A DNA stretch of 64,000 nucleotides from Streptomyces sp. NBC_01016 (GTDB lineage: Bacteria > Actinomycetota > Actinomycetes > Streptomycetales > Streptomycetaceae), in the NCBI RefSeq assembly GCF_026341035.1, contig NZ_JAPEOQ010000001.1:5766001-5830000 (forward strand), given 5' to 3'. Under the pieces are notes generated by a model, which was not told where the DNA came from, made no database searches, and was given only the letters and a program-made list of their open reading frames with translations. This document shows positions 41,095 through 49,548 of the stretch, one piece after another; position 1 is the stretch's first letter; every line of letters starts with the position of its first letter. Both the position numbers and the translations under genes were made by a program.

Positions 41095-42015
41095 CTACCG
41101 TCCCCGCCCCTCCGACGTCCCCGCCCGGTACACACTCGGCGGCACCCCGAAGCGTTCCCGGAAGGCGCGGCTGAAGTGGAAGGGGCTCGCGAAGCCCGAG
41201 GACCGTGCGACCTGGCCGATGTCCAGATCGGTGGCGTCCAGGAGCTGCTGCGCATGACCGAGGCGCGCGGCGCGCACGGCCTGCATCGGCGTACGGCCGG
41301 TCTGCTCGGCGTAGAGATGCGCGAACCGTGAGGGGGACAGGGCGACTTGGCGCGCCAGGGAGCGGACCGTGTGCGGGCCGCCCGGGTCCGCGGCGATGAT
41401 CGCGTCGGCCTGCCCCATGCGCGGATCGTACGAGGCTGAGGCGGCCCGGCCCACGGCGGCGGTGGATGCGGTGGCCAGGAGCAGCACCTCCTCGATCGCG
41501 CCGAGCGCCAGTTCCCGGCCGGGCCCGGCGGAGGCGATCGCGATGCCCGCCGGGTCCTGGGCGGGCGGCGCCTCCCCGTCGGACCAGCGCGCGTCGGCGT
41601 GCAGCCGCCGGAAGGCCGCGTCGACCCGGCCGCGCGCCGCCTCGGGCACGCCCGCGACGCAGTACACCCCACCGTCCCGGCCGTGGTCGCGCAGCCAGGC
41701 CGGCCAGGCCGCGCGCGGCTGGAAGTGCACCCACCAGCCACCCCAGGAACGTACGGAAGGGTCGGTGCGGTAGGCATGTCGACGGTGGGCGGGCAGCACG
41801 GCGAGGTCACCGGGCCGCTGTGCGACCCAGGGGCCGCTTCCCCGTACCTGGCCACGCCCCTCGGCGGTCCACATGAGCAGCCAGTTGGCGGCGCCCGCGG
41901 CGCGGGTCACCCGGTAGTCGGCGGGCTGTGAGAACGGCGAGGCGACGAGCAGCTGCGCCGGAGGCGAAGGAGTATCGGCAGCAGTTTCAGGCAGGTGCGC
42001 GCTGGTGCCTGTCAT
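41095..42015 (-). CDS. AraC-family transcriptional regulator
   Basis: 306 residues from ATG 42015; the frame is open upstream only by chance. An N-terminal cupin-like ligand domain (QLLVASPFSQPADYRVTRAA, LAVLPAHRRHAYRTDPSVRS, GGWWVHFQPRAAW) is followed by two C-terminal helix-turn-helices (LARQVALSPSRFAHLYAEQT; IGQVARSSGFASPFHFSRAF, RFGVPPSVYR). It is divergent from the PhyH-type oxygenase gene 127 bp away and should regulate it, in the usual AraC arrangement for sugar or small-molecule catabolism. Confidence 0.9.
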   Translation of the reverse strand: MTGTSAHLPETAADTPSPPAQLLVASPFSQPADYRVTRAAGAANWLLMWTAEGRGQVRGSGPWVAQRPGDLAVLPAHRRHAYRTDPSVRSWGGWWVHFQPRAAWPAWLRDHGRDGGVYCVAGVPEAARGRVDAAFRRLHADARWSDGEAPPAQDPAGIAIASAGPGRELALGAIEEVLLLATASTAAVGRAASASYDPRMGQADAIIAADPGGPHTVRSLARQVALSPSRFAHLYAEQTGRTPMQAVRAARLGHAQQLLDATDLDIGQVARSSGFASPFHFSRAFRERFGVPPSVYRAGTSEGRGR

Positions 42016-42141
42016 TCGGTGTCCGCCGCCCCGGCCGTAGTTTCGGAGCAGTCCGCTTCCGCGCGGACCGCGAGTCCGCAGCAGTCCAGCACACGGTCCG
42101 TGTGCGCTCAAGAGATGCCCGACGGCCGAGAGGAACACCCC

Positions 42142-42960
42142 GTGCAGACCCACGAGTTCGCCGCCCCCGACTCAGTCGCCTTCCAGGAACAGTTCCGCAC
42201 CCGTGGCTACGCGATCGCCCCCGCCCTCTTCGACGCCGCCGAAACACGCGAACTCACCGACGAGTTCATGGGCGTGCAGGCCACGGGCCCTGTGCCCGGC
42301 CACTTCGAACCCAAGCCGCAGCCGGCCGACGCCGCCATCGACCCGCTCCTCGCCTACCCCCGCGTGATGCAGCCGCACCACTTCAACGACCTGGCGCGAC
42401 GCCGACTGCTCGACCCGCGCCTCGCGGGCATCCTGACGGGCCTCTTCGGCGAGGAACCACTGGCCGCGCAGAGCATGTTCTACTTCAAGCCGCCCGGCGC
42501 CCGCGGCCAGGCCCTGCACCAGGACAACTTCTACCTGCGGGTCGAACCCGGTACGTGCATCGCCGCCTGGGTCGCCCTCGACCACATCGACCGGGACAAC
42601 GGCGGTCTCGAAGTCGTGCCCGGGACCCACCTGATGGACCTGTTCTGCCCGGAGGAGGCGGACGCGAGCGTGTCCTTCGCGCGCGAGTACGTGCCGCCGC
42701 CCGCGGGCCTCGTCCCCGAGCCCGTCGACATGGCGCCCGGCGACGTCCTGTTCTTCAACGGCACACTGGTTCACGGCTCCGGACCCAACCGCACGGCGGA
42801 CCGCTTCCGCCGCTCGTTCATCTGCCACTACGTCGGCCGGTCCACCGAGCGCATCGCCGGCTACTACGGCCTGCGGACGATGGACGGGCAGGCGGTGGAG
42901 GCGCAGGAGAGCACCGGCGGCGGCCCGTGCGGAACCGAGTTCGCCCCGGCCCCGCACTAG
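42142..42960 (+). CDS. phytanoyl-CoA dioxygenase (PhyH) family oxygenase
   Basis: 272 residues from GTG 42142, 7 nt after GAGAGGA; ATG 42115 is an alternative. Fe(II)/2-oxoglutarate double-stranded helix: LHQDNFYLRVEPGT carries the HxD pair, and LVHGSGPNRTADRFRRSF carries the distal His and the 2-oxoglutarate Arg. DRDNGGLEVVPGTH and MAPGDVLFFNGT are characteristic. It hydroxylates a small molecule. Divergent from the AraC gene; the DgcA-like flavoenzyme lies beyond AraC. Confidence 0.88.
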   Translation: MQTHEFAAPDSVAFQEQFRTRGYAIAPALFDAAETRELTDEFMGVQATGPVPGHFEPKPQPADAAIDPLLAYPRVMQPHHFNDLARRRLLDPRLAGILTGLFGEEPLAAQSMFYFKPPGARGQALHQDNFYLRVEPGTCIAAWVALDHIDRDNGGLEVVPGTHLMDLFCPEEADASVSFAREYVPPPAGLVPEPVDMAPGDVLFFNGTLVHGSGPNRTADRFRRSFICHYVGRSTERIAGYYGLRTMDGQAVEAQESTGGGPCGTEFAPAPH

Positions 42961-42972
42961 CCTCCCAACGGG

Positions 42973-43296
42973 TCACACTGCTTCCGGCCCCGACCTTCCG
43001 TTGATCTTGTCGATGGCCTGGCGGGCCTGCTCGCCCGGGGCACGCCCGTTCGGCACGGACACCGGGAGGGCCGTGGCGCCGGTCTGGGGCGGCTTCGCAT
43101 GGGAGGCGGGCGGACGGGAGCGCAGCCGGTGGCTCACCGCCTCGTCCAGCGTCACGGCCCGCTGCGCCCGCGCGGCGAGCCTGCTCGCCTCCTGCCCGAT
43201 CGCGGCGACGTCCTCCCACGTCAGCCGCAACACCACGGCGAGTTCCGCCTCACCGTCCGGCAGTGCGTGCAGCGGTGGTCGGCCGGATTCCGACAT
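42973..43296 (-). CDS. small conserved protein of unknown function
   Basis: 107 residues from ATG 43296, which has GAGGAGGA 8 nt upstream; a longer form from 43383 is possible but lacks an RBS. The N-terminal part (GEAELAVVLRLTWEDVAAIG, EASRLAARAQRAV) is helical; the C-terminal third is proline-rich and probably disordered. No domain recognised. Convergent with the PhyH gene. Confidence 0.55.
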   Translation of the reverse strand: MSESGRPPLHALPDGEAELAVVLRLTWEDVAAIGQEASRLAARAQRAVTLDEAVSHRLRSRPPASHAKPPQTGATALPVSVPNGRAPGEQARQAIDKINGRSGPEAV

Positions 43297-43481
43297 CTCT
43301 ACGGTCCTCCTCCACGCCTCACAGCGCGTAGCCAGCAGTGCGTCGCAGAGAGATACGAGCGCCTCGGCGGGCCCGTTCAGCATCCGTAGGACGCGGTGGG
43401 CACGGAAAGGAGGTGAGCGGCGACGAAGATCCCGATAGCGTCACCGCCTCAACACCGCGCAATCGAGAGGAGCTTGATGCC

Positions 43482-44129
43482 ATGCGTCCCTGGTTGGAGG
43501 TGCCCGTACTCAAGGGGGACCTGGTCGTGCTCGAGCCGCTGTCGGCCGCGCACACCGACGATCTGGCACGTGCGGCCGAGGAGGACCGCGGCCGCTACGA
43601 CTTCACGCTGGTTCCCCGCGCGGACCAGGTCGGCTCCTATATCGAGGGGCAGTTCGCCCGTGTCGAGCAGGGGCTCGTCCCGTTCGCTCAGATCCGGCGC
43701 GGCGACGGTCGCGCGGTGGGGTGCACGGCGTACTGGGACCCGCGATTCTGGCCAGGTCGGGAGAGGAAGCCGCGCGCCGTCGAGATCGGCTTCACCTGGC
43801 TCGGCGCGTCCGCGCAGGGGACCGGAATCAATGCCGAGGCCAAGTTCCTCCTGATGGCTCACGCCTTCGAGGAGCTCGGGGTGGCACGCGTCGACCTCAA
43901 GACCGATGCCCGCAACGAGCGTTCCCGCCATGCCCTGTTGGCTCTTGGCGCCACCTTCGAGGGCGTACTGCGCAACTGGTCGATGTCATGGGCCCCGGGG
44001 GAGGAAGGGCGGCTGCGGGACTCGGCCATGTACTCCGTCGTCGCCGCGGAGTGGCCGCGGGTCAAGGCCCGGCTGGCCGAGCGCGTCGCCGGCCACGCGG
44101 AGGGACATGCGGACGGACCGTCCGCGTGA
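43482..44129 (+). CDS. GNAT-family N-acetyltransferase (RimJ-like)
   Basis: 215 residues from ATG 43482 (AGAGGAG upstream). LVVLEPLSAAHTDDLARAAE opens the fold; RAVEIGFTWLGASAQGTGIN and AEAKFLLMAHAFEELGVARV contain the acetyl-CoA binding region, followed by KTDARNERSRHALLALGATF and GVLRNWSMSWAPGEEGRLRD. This is the RimJ/RimL-type pattern; substrate may be a protein N-terminus or a small molecule. A strong terminator follows. Confidence 0.88.
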   Translation: MRPWLEVPVLKGDLVVLEPLSAAHTDDLARAAEEDRGRYDFTLVPRADQVGSYIEGQFARVEQGLVPFAQIRRGDGRAVGCTAYWDPRFWPGRERKPRAVEIGFTWLGASAQGTGINAEAKFLLMAHAFEELGVARVDLKTDARNERSRHALLALGATFEGVLRNWSMSWAPGEEGRLRDSAMYSVVAAEWPRVKARLAERVAGHAEGHADGPSA

Positions 44130-44137
44130 GACGCGAA

Positions 44138-44169
44138 AGCGGGGCGGCAGAAAGCTCCGCCGCCCCGCT
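44138..44169. terminator. bidirectional intrinsic terminator
   Basis: AGCGGGGCGGC (44138-44148) pairs perfectly with GCCGCCCCGCT (44159-44169), with a 10-nt loop. A CTCTCTCTT tract follows on the + side. It separates the GNAT gene from the convergent bL37-like gene. Confidence 0.85.
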
Positions 44170-44190
44170 CTCTCTTGCTGCCGTCAGTCC

Positions 44191-44268
44191 TTAGGACTGC
44201 GGACGGCTGCCGTGGTTGGCGCCGTTCTTGCGGCGGGCCTTCTTCTTACGGCGTCGCTTCGAGGACAT
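44191..44268 (-). CDS. bL37-like ribosomal small protein, 25 residues
   Basis: Reads MSSKRRRKKKARRKNGANHG then SRPQS, ending at TAA 44191-44193. An excellent RBS (GGGAGGT) lies about 5 nt before the ATG. Its size, the extreme Arg/Lys content and the NGANHG core match the actinobacterial ribosomal protein bL37 described from mycobacterial ribosomes. It would bind 23S rRNA in the large subunit. It is often missed in annotation because of its length. Confidence 0.72.
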   Translation of the reverse strand: MSSKRRRKKKARRKNGANHGSRPQS

Positions 44269-44355
44269 CGATACCTCCCAGGGTGTGGTGTTTCTTGTCG
44301 TTCTCCCTGGATCTGTCCAGGCAGCGCCGGGGCTCATACCCGTGATCATGCGTGC

Positions 44356-45297
44356 CTAATGTGTGTTCTGGGTCACATGTGTTTGAGGCTCGGGAGGCCG
44401 GAACGGACGAGCCTCGATGTGCTCGCGGACGAGCCCGGCGAAGGCCTCCGCCGCCGCGCTCCGATAGCCGTCCGCGCGGCTGAGGAGAGCGGCCGTACGC
44501 GTGGGCAGGGGAGGGTCGACCGGGAGCGGGGTCAGGTGCGGATGGCCGTGGGTGACCGGGTCGGGGAGGACGGTGGCCAGGCCGGTGCGCTGCACGATGT
44601 CGATCAGCGTTTGCAGGGAATTGGCCTCGACCGCGATCAGGGGCCGTACCTGGTGCTCGGCGAAGTACGCGTCGATCCGGCCACGGGTGGCGAAGTCCCG
44701 GCTGAGCAGCGCGAGATGCAGCCGGTCGAGGTCGGCGGCGGCCCACGGTCCGGCCGCCGCGCGGGCCGAGTCGGCCCCGTCGCCCGTGACCAGGCTGAGG
44801 TTCTCCGTGAACAGCGGCTCCACCGCGACCCCCGGCAACTGGCCGCCCCGGAAGGCGATCCCCAGGTCGCACGCGTCCGCGAGCAGCTCGGCCTCCAGCA
44901 GGTCCTGCGTCAGCTCCCGCACGGCGACCGTGATCCCCGGATGCCTCTCCCGCAGCGCGGCGATGAGCGGGCCGACCAGATACGAGGTGAACGTCGGCGT
45001 CACCCCCAGGCGCAGATGCCCGCGCGACAGATCCCGTACGTCGTGCAGCGCACGCTCCCCGGCGGCCAGATCCCGCAGCGCGCGCCGCGCGTGGCCCAGA
45101 TACGCGCGCCCCGCGTCGGTCGGCCGCACCGTGCGCCCGCTGCGATCGAGGAGCTGCACGCCCAAATTCCGCTCCAGCTGTCTGACCTGCTGGGACAGGG
45201 TCGGCTGGGAGATCCGCAGTGCCTCGGCGGCGCGGGTGAACCCCGCGTGCTCGACCACGGCCATGAAGTAGCGCACCTGACGCAGCTCGACGGACAT
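44356..45297 (-). CDS. LysR-family transcriptional regulator (CynR-like)
   Basis: 313 residues from ATG 45297; the frame upstream is open by chance. N-terminal HTH (RYFMAVVEHAGFTRAAEALR, then SQPTLSQQVRQLERNLGVQL) and a periplasmic-binding-like effector domain (LRLGVTPTFTSYLVGPLIAA; LLADACDLGIAFRGGQLPGV). It is divergent from the guanine deaminase gene. The 174-bp gap contains CTATAG and other AT-rich motifs that could be LysR boxes. Probably activates the deaminase in response to a purine or nitrogen metabolite. Confidence 0.92.
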   Translation of the reverse strand: MSVELRQVRYFMAVVEHAGFTRAAEALRISQPTLSQQVRQLERNLGVQLLDRSGRTVRPTDAGRAYLGHARRALRDLAAGERALHDVRDLSRGHLRLGVTPTFTSYLVGPLIAALRERHPGITVAVRELTQDLLEAELLADACDLGIAFRGGQLPGVAVEPLFTENLSLVTGDGADSARAAAGPWAAADLDRLHLALLSRDFATRGRIDAYFAEHQVRPLIAVEANSLQTLIDIVQRTGLATVLPDPVTHGHPHLTPLPVDPPLPTRTAALLSRADGYRSAAAEAFAGLVREHIEARPFRPPEPQTHVTQNTH

Positions 45298-45471
45298 ACC
45301 CCCAGCGTAGAAGCAGGTATAGAGAACACCAATACAACCCATGCCCATCGAGTCTTTGACGCTATAGGTCCAGCCGATGCACCGTGAACCCATCGGCCCG
45401 CTCCTCCGGAAGCCCTCCGGGAGTCTTCGGGGAGCGAGACCGGTTCGGAACAGCAAGAGAAGGAGCTCTCC

Positions 45472-45981
45472 ATGGACGTCAAGGACTTCGCCCAGCGCAC
45501 CATCGACATCGCCCGCGCCAATGTCGCCGACGGAGGACGCCCCTTCGCCACGGTCATCGTCCAGGGCGGCGAGATCATCGCGGAGAGCCCCAACCAGGTC
45601 GCGCAGACCAACGACCCCACCGCCCACGCCGAGATCCTCGCCATCCGCGAGGCCTGCACCAAGCTGGGCACCGAGCACCTCACCGACGCCACGATCTACG
45701 TCCTCGCCCACCCGTGCCCGATGTGCCTGGCCGCGCTCTACTACTGCAGCCCCGCAGAGGTCGTCTTCGTCACGACCCGCGAGGAGTACGCCCCGCACTA
45801 CGTGGACGACCGCAAGTACTTCGAACTCGACACGTTCTACGGCGAGTTCGCCAAGAACTGGGACGAGCGCCGGCTGCCGATGACCTACGAGCCGCACGCC
45901 GATGCCGTCGACGTCTACCGCGAGTGGCAGCGGCGCAACGGCGGCGAGCGCCGCGTCCCCGGCGCCCCCACCGGCGCCTGA
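45472..45981 (+). CDS. guanine deaminase-type nucleoside/base deaminase
   Basis: 169 residues, cytidine-deaminase fold. DPTAHAEILAIREAC supplies the HAE zinc/catalytic motif and HPCPMCLAALYYC the PCxxC zinc motif. FATVIVQGGEIIAE and the long C-terminal tail (KYFELDTFYGEFAKNWDERR) resemble Bacillus guanine deaminase rather than the tRNA adenosine deaminase TadA. It would convert guanine to xanthine for nitrogen recovery. AAGGAG precedes the start by about 6 nt; LysR control from the divergent gene is likely. Confidence 0.85.
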   Translation: MDVKDFAQRTIDIARANVADGGRPFATVIVQGGEIIAESPNQVAQTNDPTAHAEILAIREACTKLGTEHLTDATIYVLAHPCPMCLAALYYCSPAEVVFVTTREEYAPHYVDDRKYFELDTFYGEFAKNWDERRLPMTYEPHADAVDVYREWQRRNGGERRVPGAPTGA

Positions 45982-46064
45982 AGCCCTGAAGGGGCGCGCC
46001 CGCCGCCCACTTCCCGACGGAACAGCGCCCGCTCCCGACCGAACACCACGGACCACCACACTCG

Positions 46065-47501
46065 ATGACACAGGACTGCGCCCCGTTCACGATGACCGGA
46101 GCCTCGTCACCGCCCGCCCCACCGCGCCGCTGGTGGGGCCTGGCCGTGCTCGGGCTCGCCCAGCTGATGATCCTGCTGGACGCGACCATCGTGAACGTCG
46201 CGCTGCCCTCCATGCAGCGCGACCTCGCCATGAGCGACGCGGCCCGCCCGTGGGCCATCACCTCGTACACCCTCGCCTTCGGCGGACTGCTCCTGCTGGC
46301 GGGCCGGATCGCCGACCTCGTGGGCCGCAAGCGGGTCTTCCTGACCGGCCTGGCCGGCTTCGCCGTCGCCTCCGCGGCCGGCGGCGCGGCCCCGGGGTCC
46401 GGGACGCTGTTCGCGGCGCGCGCCCTGCAGGGAGTGTTCGCCGCGCTGCTGGCTGCGAGCGCCCTCGCCCTGATCACGACGACCTTCCCGGACCTGCGCG
46501 AACGCCGCCGCGCCATCGCGATCTTCGGCGCGCTCGGCGGCGCGGGCGGCGCCCTCGGTGTCACCCTCGGCGGCGTGCTGACCGAGACCGCGGGCTGGCG
46601 CTGGTGCCTCTACGTCAATGTCCTCTTCGCCGGGGCGGCCCTCGCCGGCAGCGTCCTCATGCCACCCGACACGGCGCCGCGCACTCGCGGCCGCCTTGAT
46701 GTGCCCGGGGCGCTGCTCGCCTGCGGCGGACTGATCCTGCTCGTCTACGGGTTCAGCGCGGCGGAGCACAGCGGCTGGACCGGCCGACCCGTGGTGACGG
46801 CGCTGTCGGCGGGCGTGGTGCTGCTCCTGCTCTTCGCCGCCTGGCTGCGCAGGGCCCGCACCCCGCTGCTGCCGCCGCGCCTGCTGCGCGATCCGGCCCG
46901 GGGGGCGGCCCTCGTGGCGGGGGCCTGCCTGATGGCGGCGCAACTGTCCCTCTCGCTCTTCCTCACCTTCCACCTGCAGACCGTCCTCGGCTGGTCGGCG
47001 GCCCGCACCGGCCTCGGCTTCCTGCCGCTGAGCCTGATCACCACGCTGACCGCGACACAGCTCGGCACCCGGCTGCTGCCCAGGCTCGGCGCGCGCGTGA
47101 TGATGACGAGCGGCCTGTGCGTCGCCGCGTCGGGCCTGTGGTGGCTCAGCCGCCTGACGGTGAACGCGGACTACGCGACCGGCATCCTGCCCGGACTCGC
47201 CCTGTTCGGCATCGGCATGGGCGCCACCTTCCTGGCCCTGATGACCACGGCCACGTCCCACCTCCCGCCCGAGGACTCCGGCATCGCCTCGGCCGCCCTC
47301 AACTCGGCCCAACAAGTCGGCGGCTCGATCGGCTCCGCCGTCTTCAACACGGTGGCCGCTGGTGCGGCCGCCGCCTTTGCGGCCCCGCACCGCACCGCGC
47401 TGCTGCACGGTTTCACCACGGCGGTGCGCTGGCCGCTGGCCGGCCTGCTCCTGGCCGCGCTCGGCACGGCGGTGCTCGCCCGCCCACGGCGCACCGAATA
47501 G
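46065..47501 (+). CDS. DHA2-family MFS drug exporter (EmrB/QacA-like)
   Basis: 478 residues with about 14 membrane segments. MILLDATIVNVALPSMQRDL is the family's first-helix motif, GRIADLVGRKRVFLTGL the loop 2-3 motif and GGALGVTLGGVLTETAGW the helix-5 antiporter motif. It is a proton-coupled exporter of drugs or natural products. It lies 84 bp after the deaminase and may be read through from it. Confidence 0.9.
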   Translation: MTQDCAPFTMTGASSPPAPPRRWWGLAVLGLAQLMILLDATIVNVALPSMQRDLAMSDAARPWAITSYTLAFGGLLLLAGRIADLVGRKRVFLTGLAGFAVASAAGGAAPGSGTLFAARALQGVFAALLAASALALITTTFPDLRERRRAIAIFGALGGAGGALGVTLGGVLTETAGWRWCLYVNVLFAGAALAGSVLMPPDTAPRTRGRLDVPGALLACGGLILLVYGFSAAEHSGWTGRPVVTALSAGVVLLLLFAAWLRRARTPLLPPRLLRDPARGAALVAGACLMAAQLSLSLFLTFHLQTVLGWSAARTGLGFLPLSLITTLTATQLGTRLLPRLGARVMMTSGLCVAASGLWWLSRLTVNADYATGILPGLALFGIGMGATFLALMTTATSHLPPEDSGIASAALNSAQQVGGSIGSAVFNTVAAGAAAAFAAPHRTALLHGFTTAVRWPLAGLLLAALGTAVLARPRRTE

Positions 47502-47606
47502 AACCGCAGGCAGGGGAGACGCGGTACCGCTCGCGCGGGCCGTTGACATGCGACCGGGCCGGTCCGCGGGCACAGTGGGGGAAAATCTCCTGGAACGGGG
47601 CGAACG

Positions 47607-48452
47607 ATGTTCCGCAGCGAGTCCCTCGAGGACGGTCAGGAAATGCTGACCAAGCTCGGTGCGCTCACCGCCCGGGCGCGGGAGCTGGCGCAGTTGCAGC
47701 GCTCGCGGGTCGAACTGGCGGTGGCGCTGCAGCGGGGCATGCTGCCCCGCGACCTGCCCCACCCCGAGGGCGTCCGCCTCGCCGTGGGCTACATGCCCGC
47801 CAACCACGGACTCAACGTCGGCGGCGACTGGTACGACGCCTTCACCATGGCCGACGGCTGCATCGGCCTGTCCATCGGCGACGTTCAGGGGCACAACATC
47901 CAGGCGGCCGCGTACATGGGGCAGGTCCGTGTCGTGCTGCGTGCGCTGGCTTCCGTCACCGGAGACCCGGGGGAGTTGCTCGGCCGCACGAACGACCTCC
48001 TGGTCTCCCTGGACACCGACCTGTTCGCCACCTGCACGTTCCTGCGGCTCGACCCGGCCAGCGGCACCCTGGAGTGCGCGCGGGCCGGTCACATCCCGCA
48101 CATCTGGGCCACCGCCGACGGCAGATCCGGCATCGACGAGGAGGAGGGCGGGCCCCCGCTCGGCGTCCTGGAGGGCGCCACCTTCCCCGTCGCGTGCCAC
48201 CGGCTGAGCACAGGTGGTGTCTTCGTCCTGCCCACCGACGGCGTGGTCGAGGGTCCCTCGCTCGACCTCGACGACGGTCTCGAACAGGTGCGGCGGCTCG
48301 CCGAGGTCACCGCCGCGGCCGGTCTCGGCGTCGACACACTCGCCGGCGGCGTGATGAAGCTGGCGGATTCGGTGGGCCACGAGGACGACGCCGCCGTCCT
48401 CGTCGTCGGCCACGACGTCGGCACCGCGGGGCGGCGCCCGCCGACCGCTTGA
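47607..48452 (+). CDS. PP2C-type serine phosphatase (RsbU/SpoIIE domain)
   Basis: 281 residues from ATG 47607. A short helical N-terminus (LTARARELAQLQRSRVELAV) leads to the phosphatase core: ALQRGMLPRDLPHPEGVRLA, NVGGDWYDAF (metal-binding Asp), LSIGDVQGHNIQAAAYMGQV and HEDDAAVLVV. Such proteins dephosphorylate anti-anti-sigma factors in partner-switching cascades. No sensor domain is fused, but a MASE1 membrane protein follows immediately; the pair may be a split sensor-phosphatase. Confidence 0.9.
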   Translation: MFRSESLEDGQEMLTKLGALTARARELAQLQRSRVELAVALQRGMLPRDLPHPEGVRLAVGYMPANHGLNVGGDWYDAFTMADGCIGLSIGDVQGHNIQAAAYMGQVRVVLRALASVTGDPGELLGRTNDLLVSLDTDLFATCTFLRLDPASGTLECARAGHIPHIWATADGRSGIDEEEGGPPLGVLEGATFPVACHRLSTGGVFVLPTDGVVEGPSLDLDDGLEQVRRLAEVTAAAGLGVDTLAGGVMKLADSVGHEDDAAVLVVGHDVGTAGRRPPTA

Positions 48453-48515
48453 AGGGTGCGCGCCCGCACACGAGCGGGGGGCTTCGCGTGGCCGAGGAGA
48501 CCCGCTCGGTGTCTG

Positions 48516-49541
48516 ATGGCTGCTGTGGTGGTTTCTCGGCGGTTCCGGCCGGTCATGGAGATGGCCCTGAAGGCACTTGCCGTGGCTGCCTGCTATTACG
48601 CGGCAGGGCGCCTCGGTCTGCTGGGCCGGGTCGGCGTCGAGGGCGTGGTGGTCACCCCCATCTGGCCGCCGACCGGGGTCGCCGTCGCCTCCTTACTGGT
48701 GTTCGGCGTGTGGGTGTGGCCCGGTATCGCCCTCGGCTCCTTCCTCGTGATCACCTCTCTCACCACCCCTGACCTCACCTCGATCGTCACGGTCGCGGGC
48801 AACACCGCGGCGCCGATCTGCGCCTTTCTGCTGCTTCGAGGGGTCGGCTTCCGGCCCGATGTGTCACGGCTGCGCGACGGGACCAGCCTGGTCTTCCTCG
48901 GCGGGCTCGGCGCCATGCTGATCAGCGCGACGGCCGGCGCCGCGCCACAGGTGTGGACGGGGTCGCTGGCCCCGGAGGACTTCCTGCCCGTGTGGCTGGC
49001 CTGGTGGGTGGGCGACGCCATGGGTGTGCTGCTGGTGACCCCGCTGCTGCTCGTGCTGTGCCGGGGCACACTCCTGCCGAGCCGGCAGCGGATCGGGCGC
49101 ATGCCCGTAGGGCGCTGGGTGGAGGCCGGGTGTCTGGTGGCCGCGGCCCTGCTGCTCGTGCCGTTCGCCGTGTTCAGCTCGCCGAGCATGCTCTTCCTGA
49201 TCTTTCCGCTGCTGATCTGGGCGGCTCTCCGGTTCGAGCTGGCCGGAAGCATGCTCTGTGCGCTGTTCGCGTCCGTGCTCACCACGTACGCGGCGCACCA
49301 GGACCGGGGCACGTTCTTCGACCTGTCCAACATCGAGGTCATGACCAAGCTCCAGGCCTTCAACGGAGCCGCCGCTCTGACGGCGCTCCTGCTGTCCGCG
49401 CTCGTCACGGAACAGCGCGCCACCCGGCACTCGGTGCAGAACGCCTGCAACGAACTCGCCGAACTGCTGGAACACCTCGCCGCGGGCGAGGACCCGACGG
49501 AGTCCTCGGGCAGACGCCCGCCCGAGGCCCCCGACGGATGA
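48516..49541 (+). CDS. MASE1-domain membrane sensor protein with a TTA codon
   Basis: 341 residues from ATG 48516 (ATG 48555 possible). Eight or more membrane segments; VVTPIWPPTGVAVASLLVFG and WLAWWVGDAMGVLLVTPLLL are hallmark MASE1 stretches. The C-terminal tail (HSVQNACNELAELLEHLAAG) is short: no kinase, GGDEF or phosphatase domain is fused, unlike most MASE1 proteins. Leucine 60 is encoded by TTA (48693-48695), the codon read by bldA tRNA, so translation is probably developmentally limited. It follows the PP2C gene by 63 bp. Confidence 0.87.
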   Translation: MAAVVVSRRFRPVMEMALKALAVAACYYAAGRLGLLGRVGVEGVVVTPIWPPTGVAVASLLVFGVWVWPGIALGSFLVITSLTTPDLTSIVTVAGNTAAPICAFLLLRGVGFRPDVSRLRDGTSLVFLGGLGAMLISATAGAAPQVWTGSLAPEDFLPVWLAWWVGDAMGVLLVTPLLLVLCRGTLLPSRQRIGRMPVGRWVEAGCLVAAALLLVPFAVFSSPSMLFLIFPLLIWAALRFELAGSMLCALFASVLTTYAAHQDRGTFFDLSNIEVMTKLQAFNGAAALTALLLSALVTEQRATRHSVQNACNELAELLEHLAAGEDPTESSGRRPPEAPDG

Positions 49542-49548
49542 GCCCTGC

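Noticed and set aside
38361..41855. A 1164-codon open frame on the minus strand opposite the TetR and DgcA-like genes
   Set aside because: Antisense to well-recognised proteins; composition is low-complexity and lacks domains. Long antisense frames are common at this GC content.
46107..48413. A 768-codon minus-strand frame opposite the DHA2 exporter and PP2C genes
   Set aside because: Highly repetitive Gly/Arg/Glu composition with no domain; the + strand genes explain the region.
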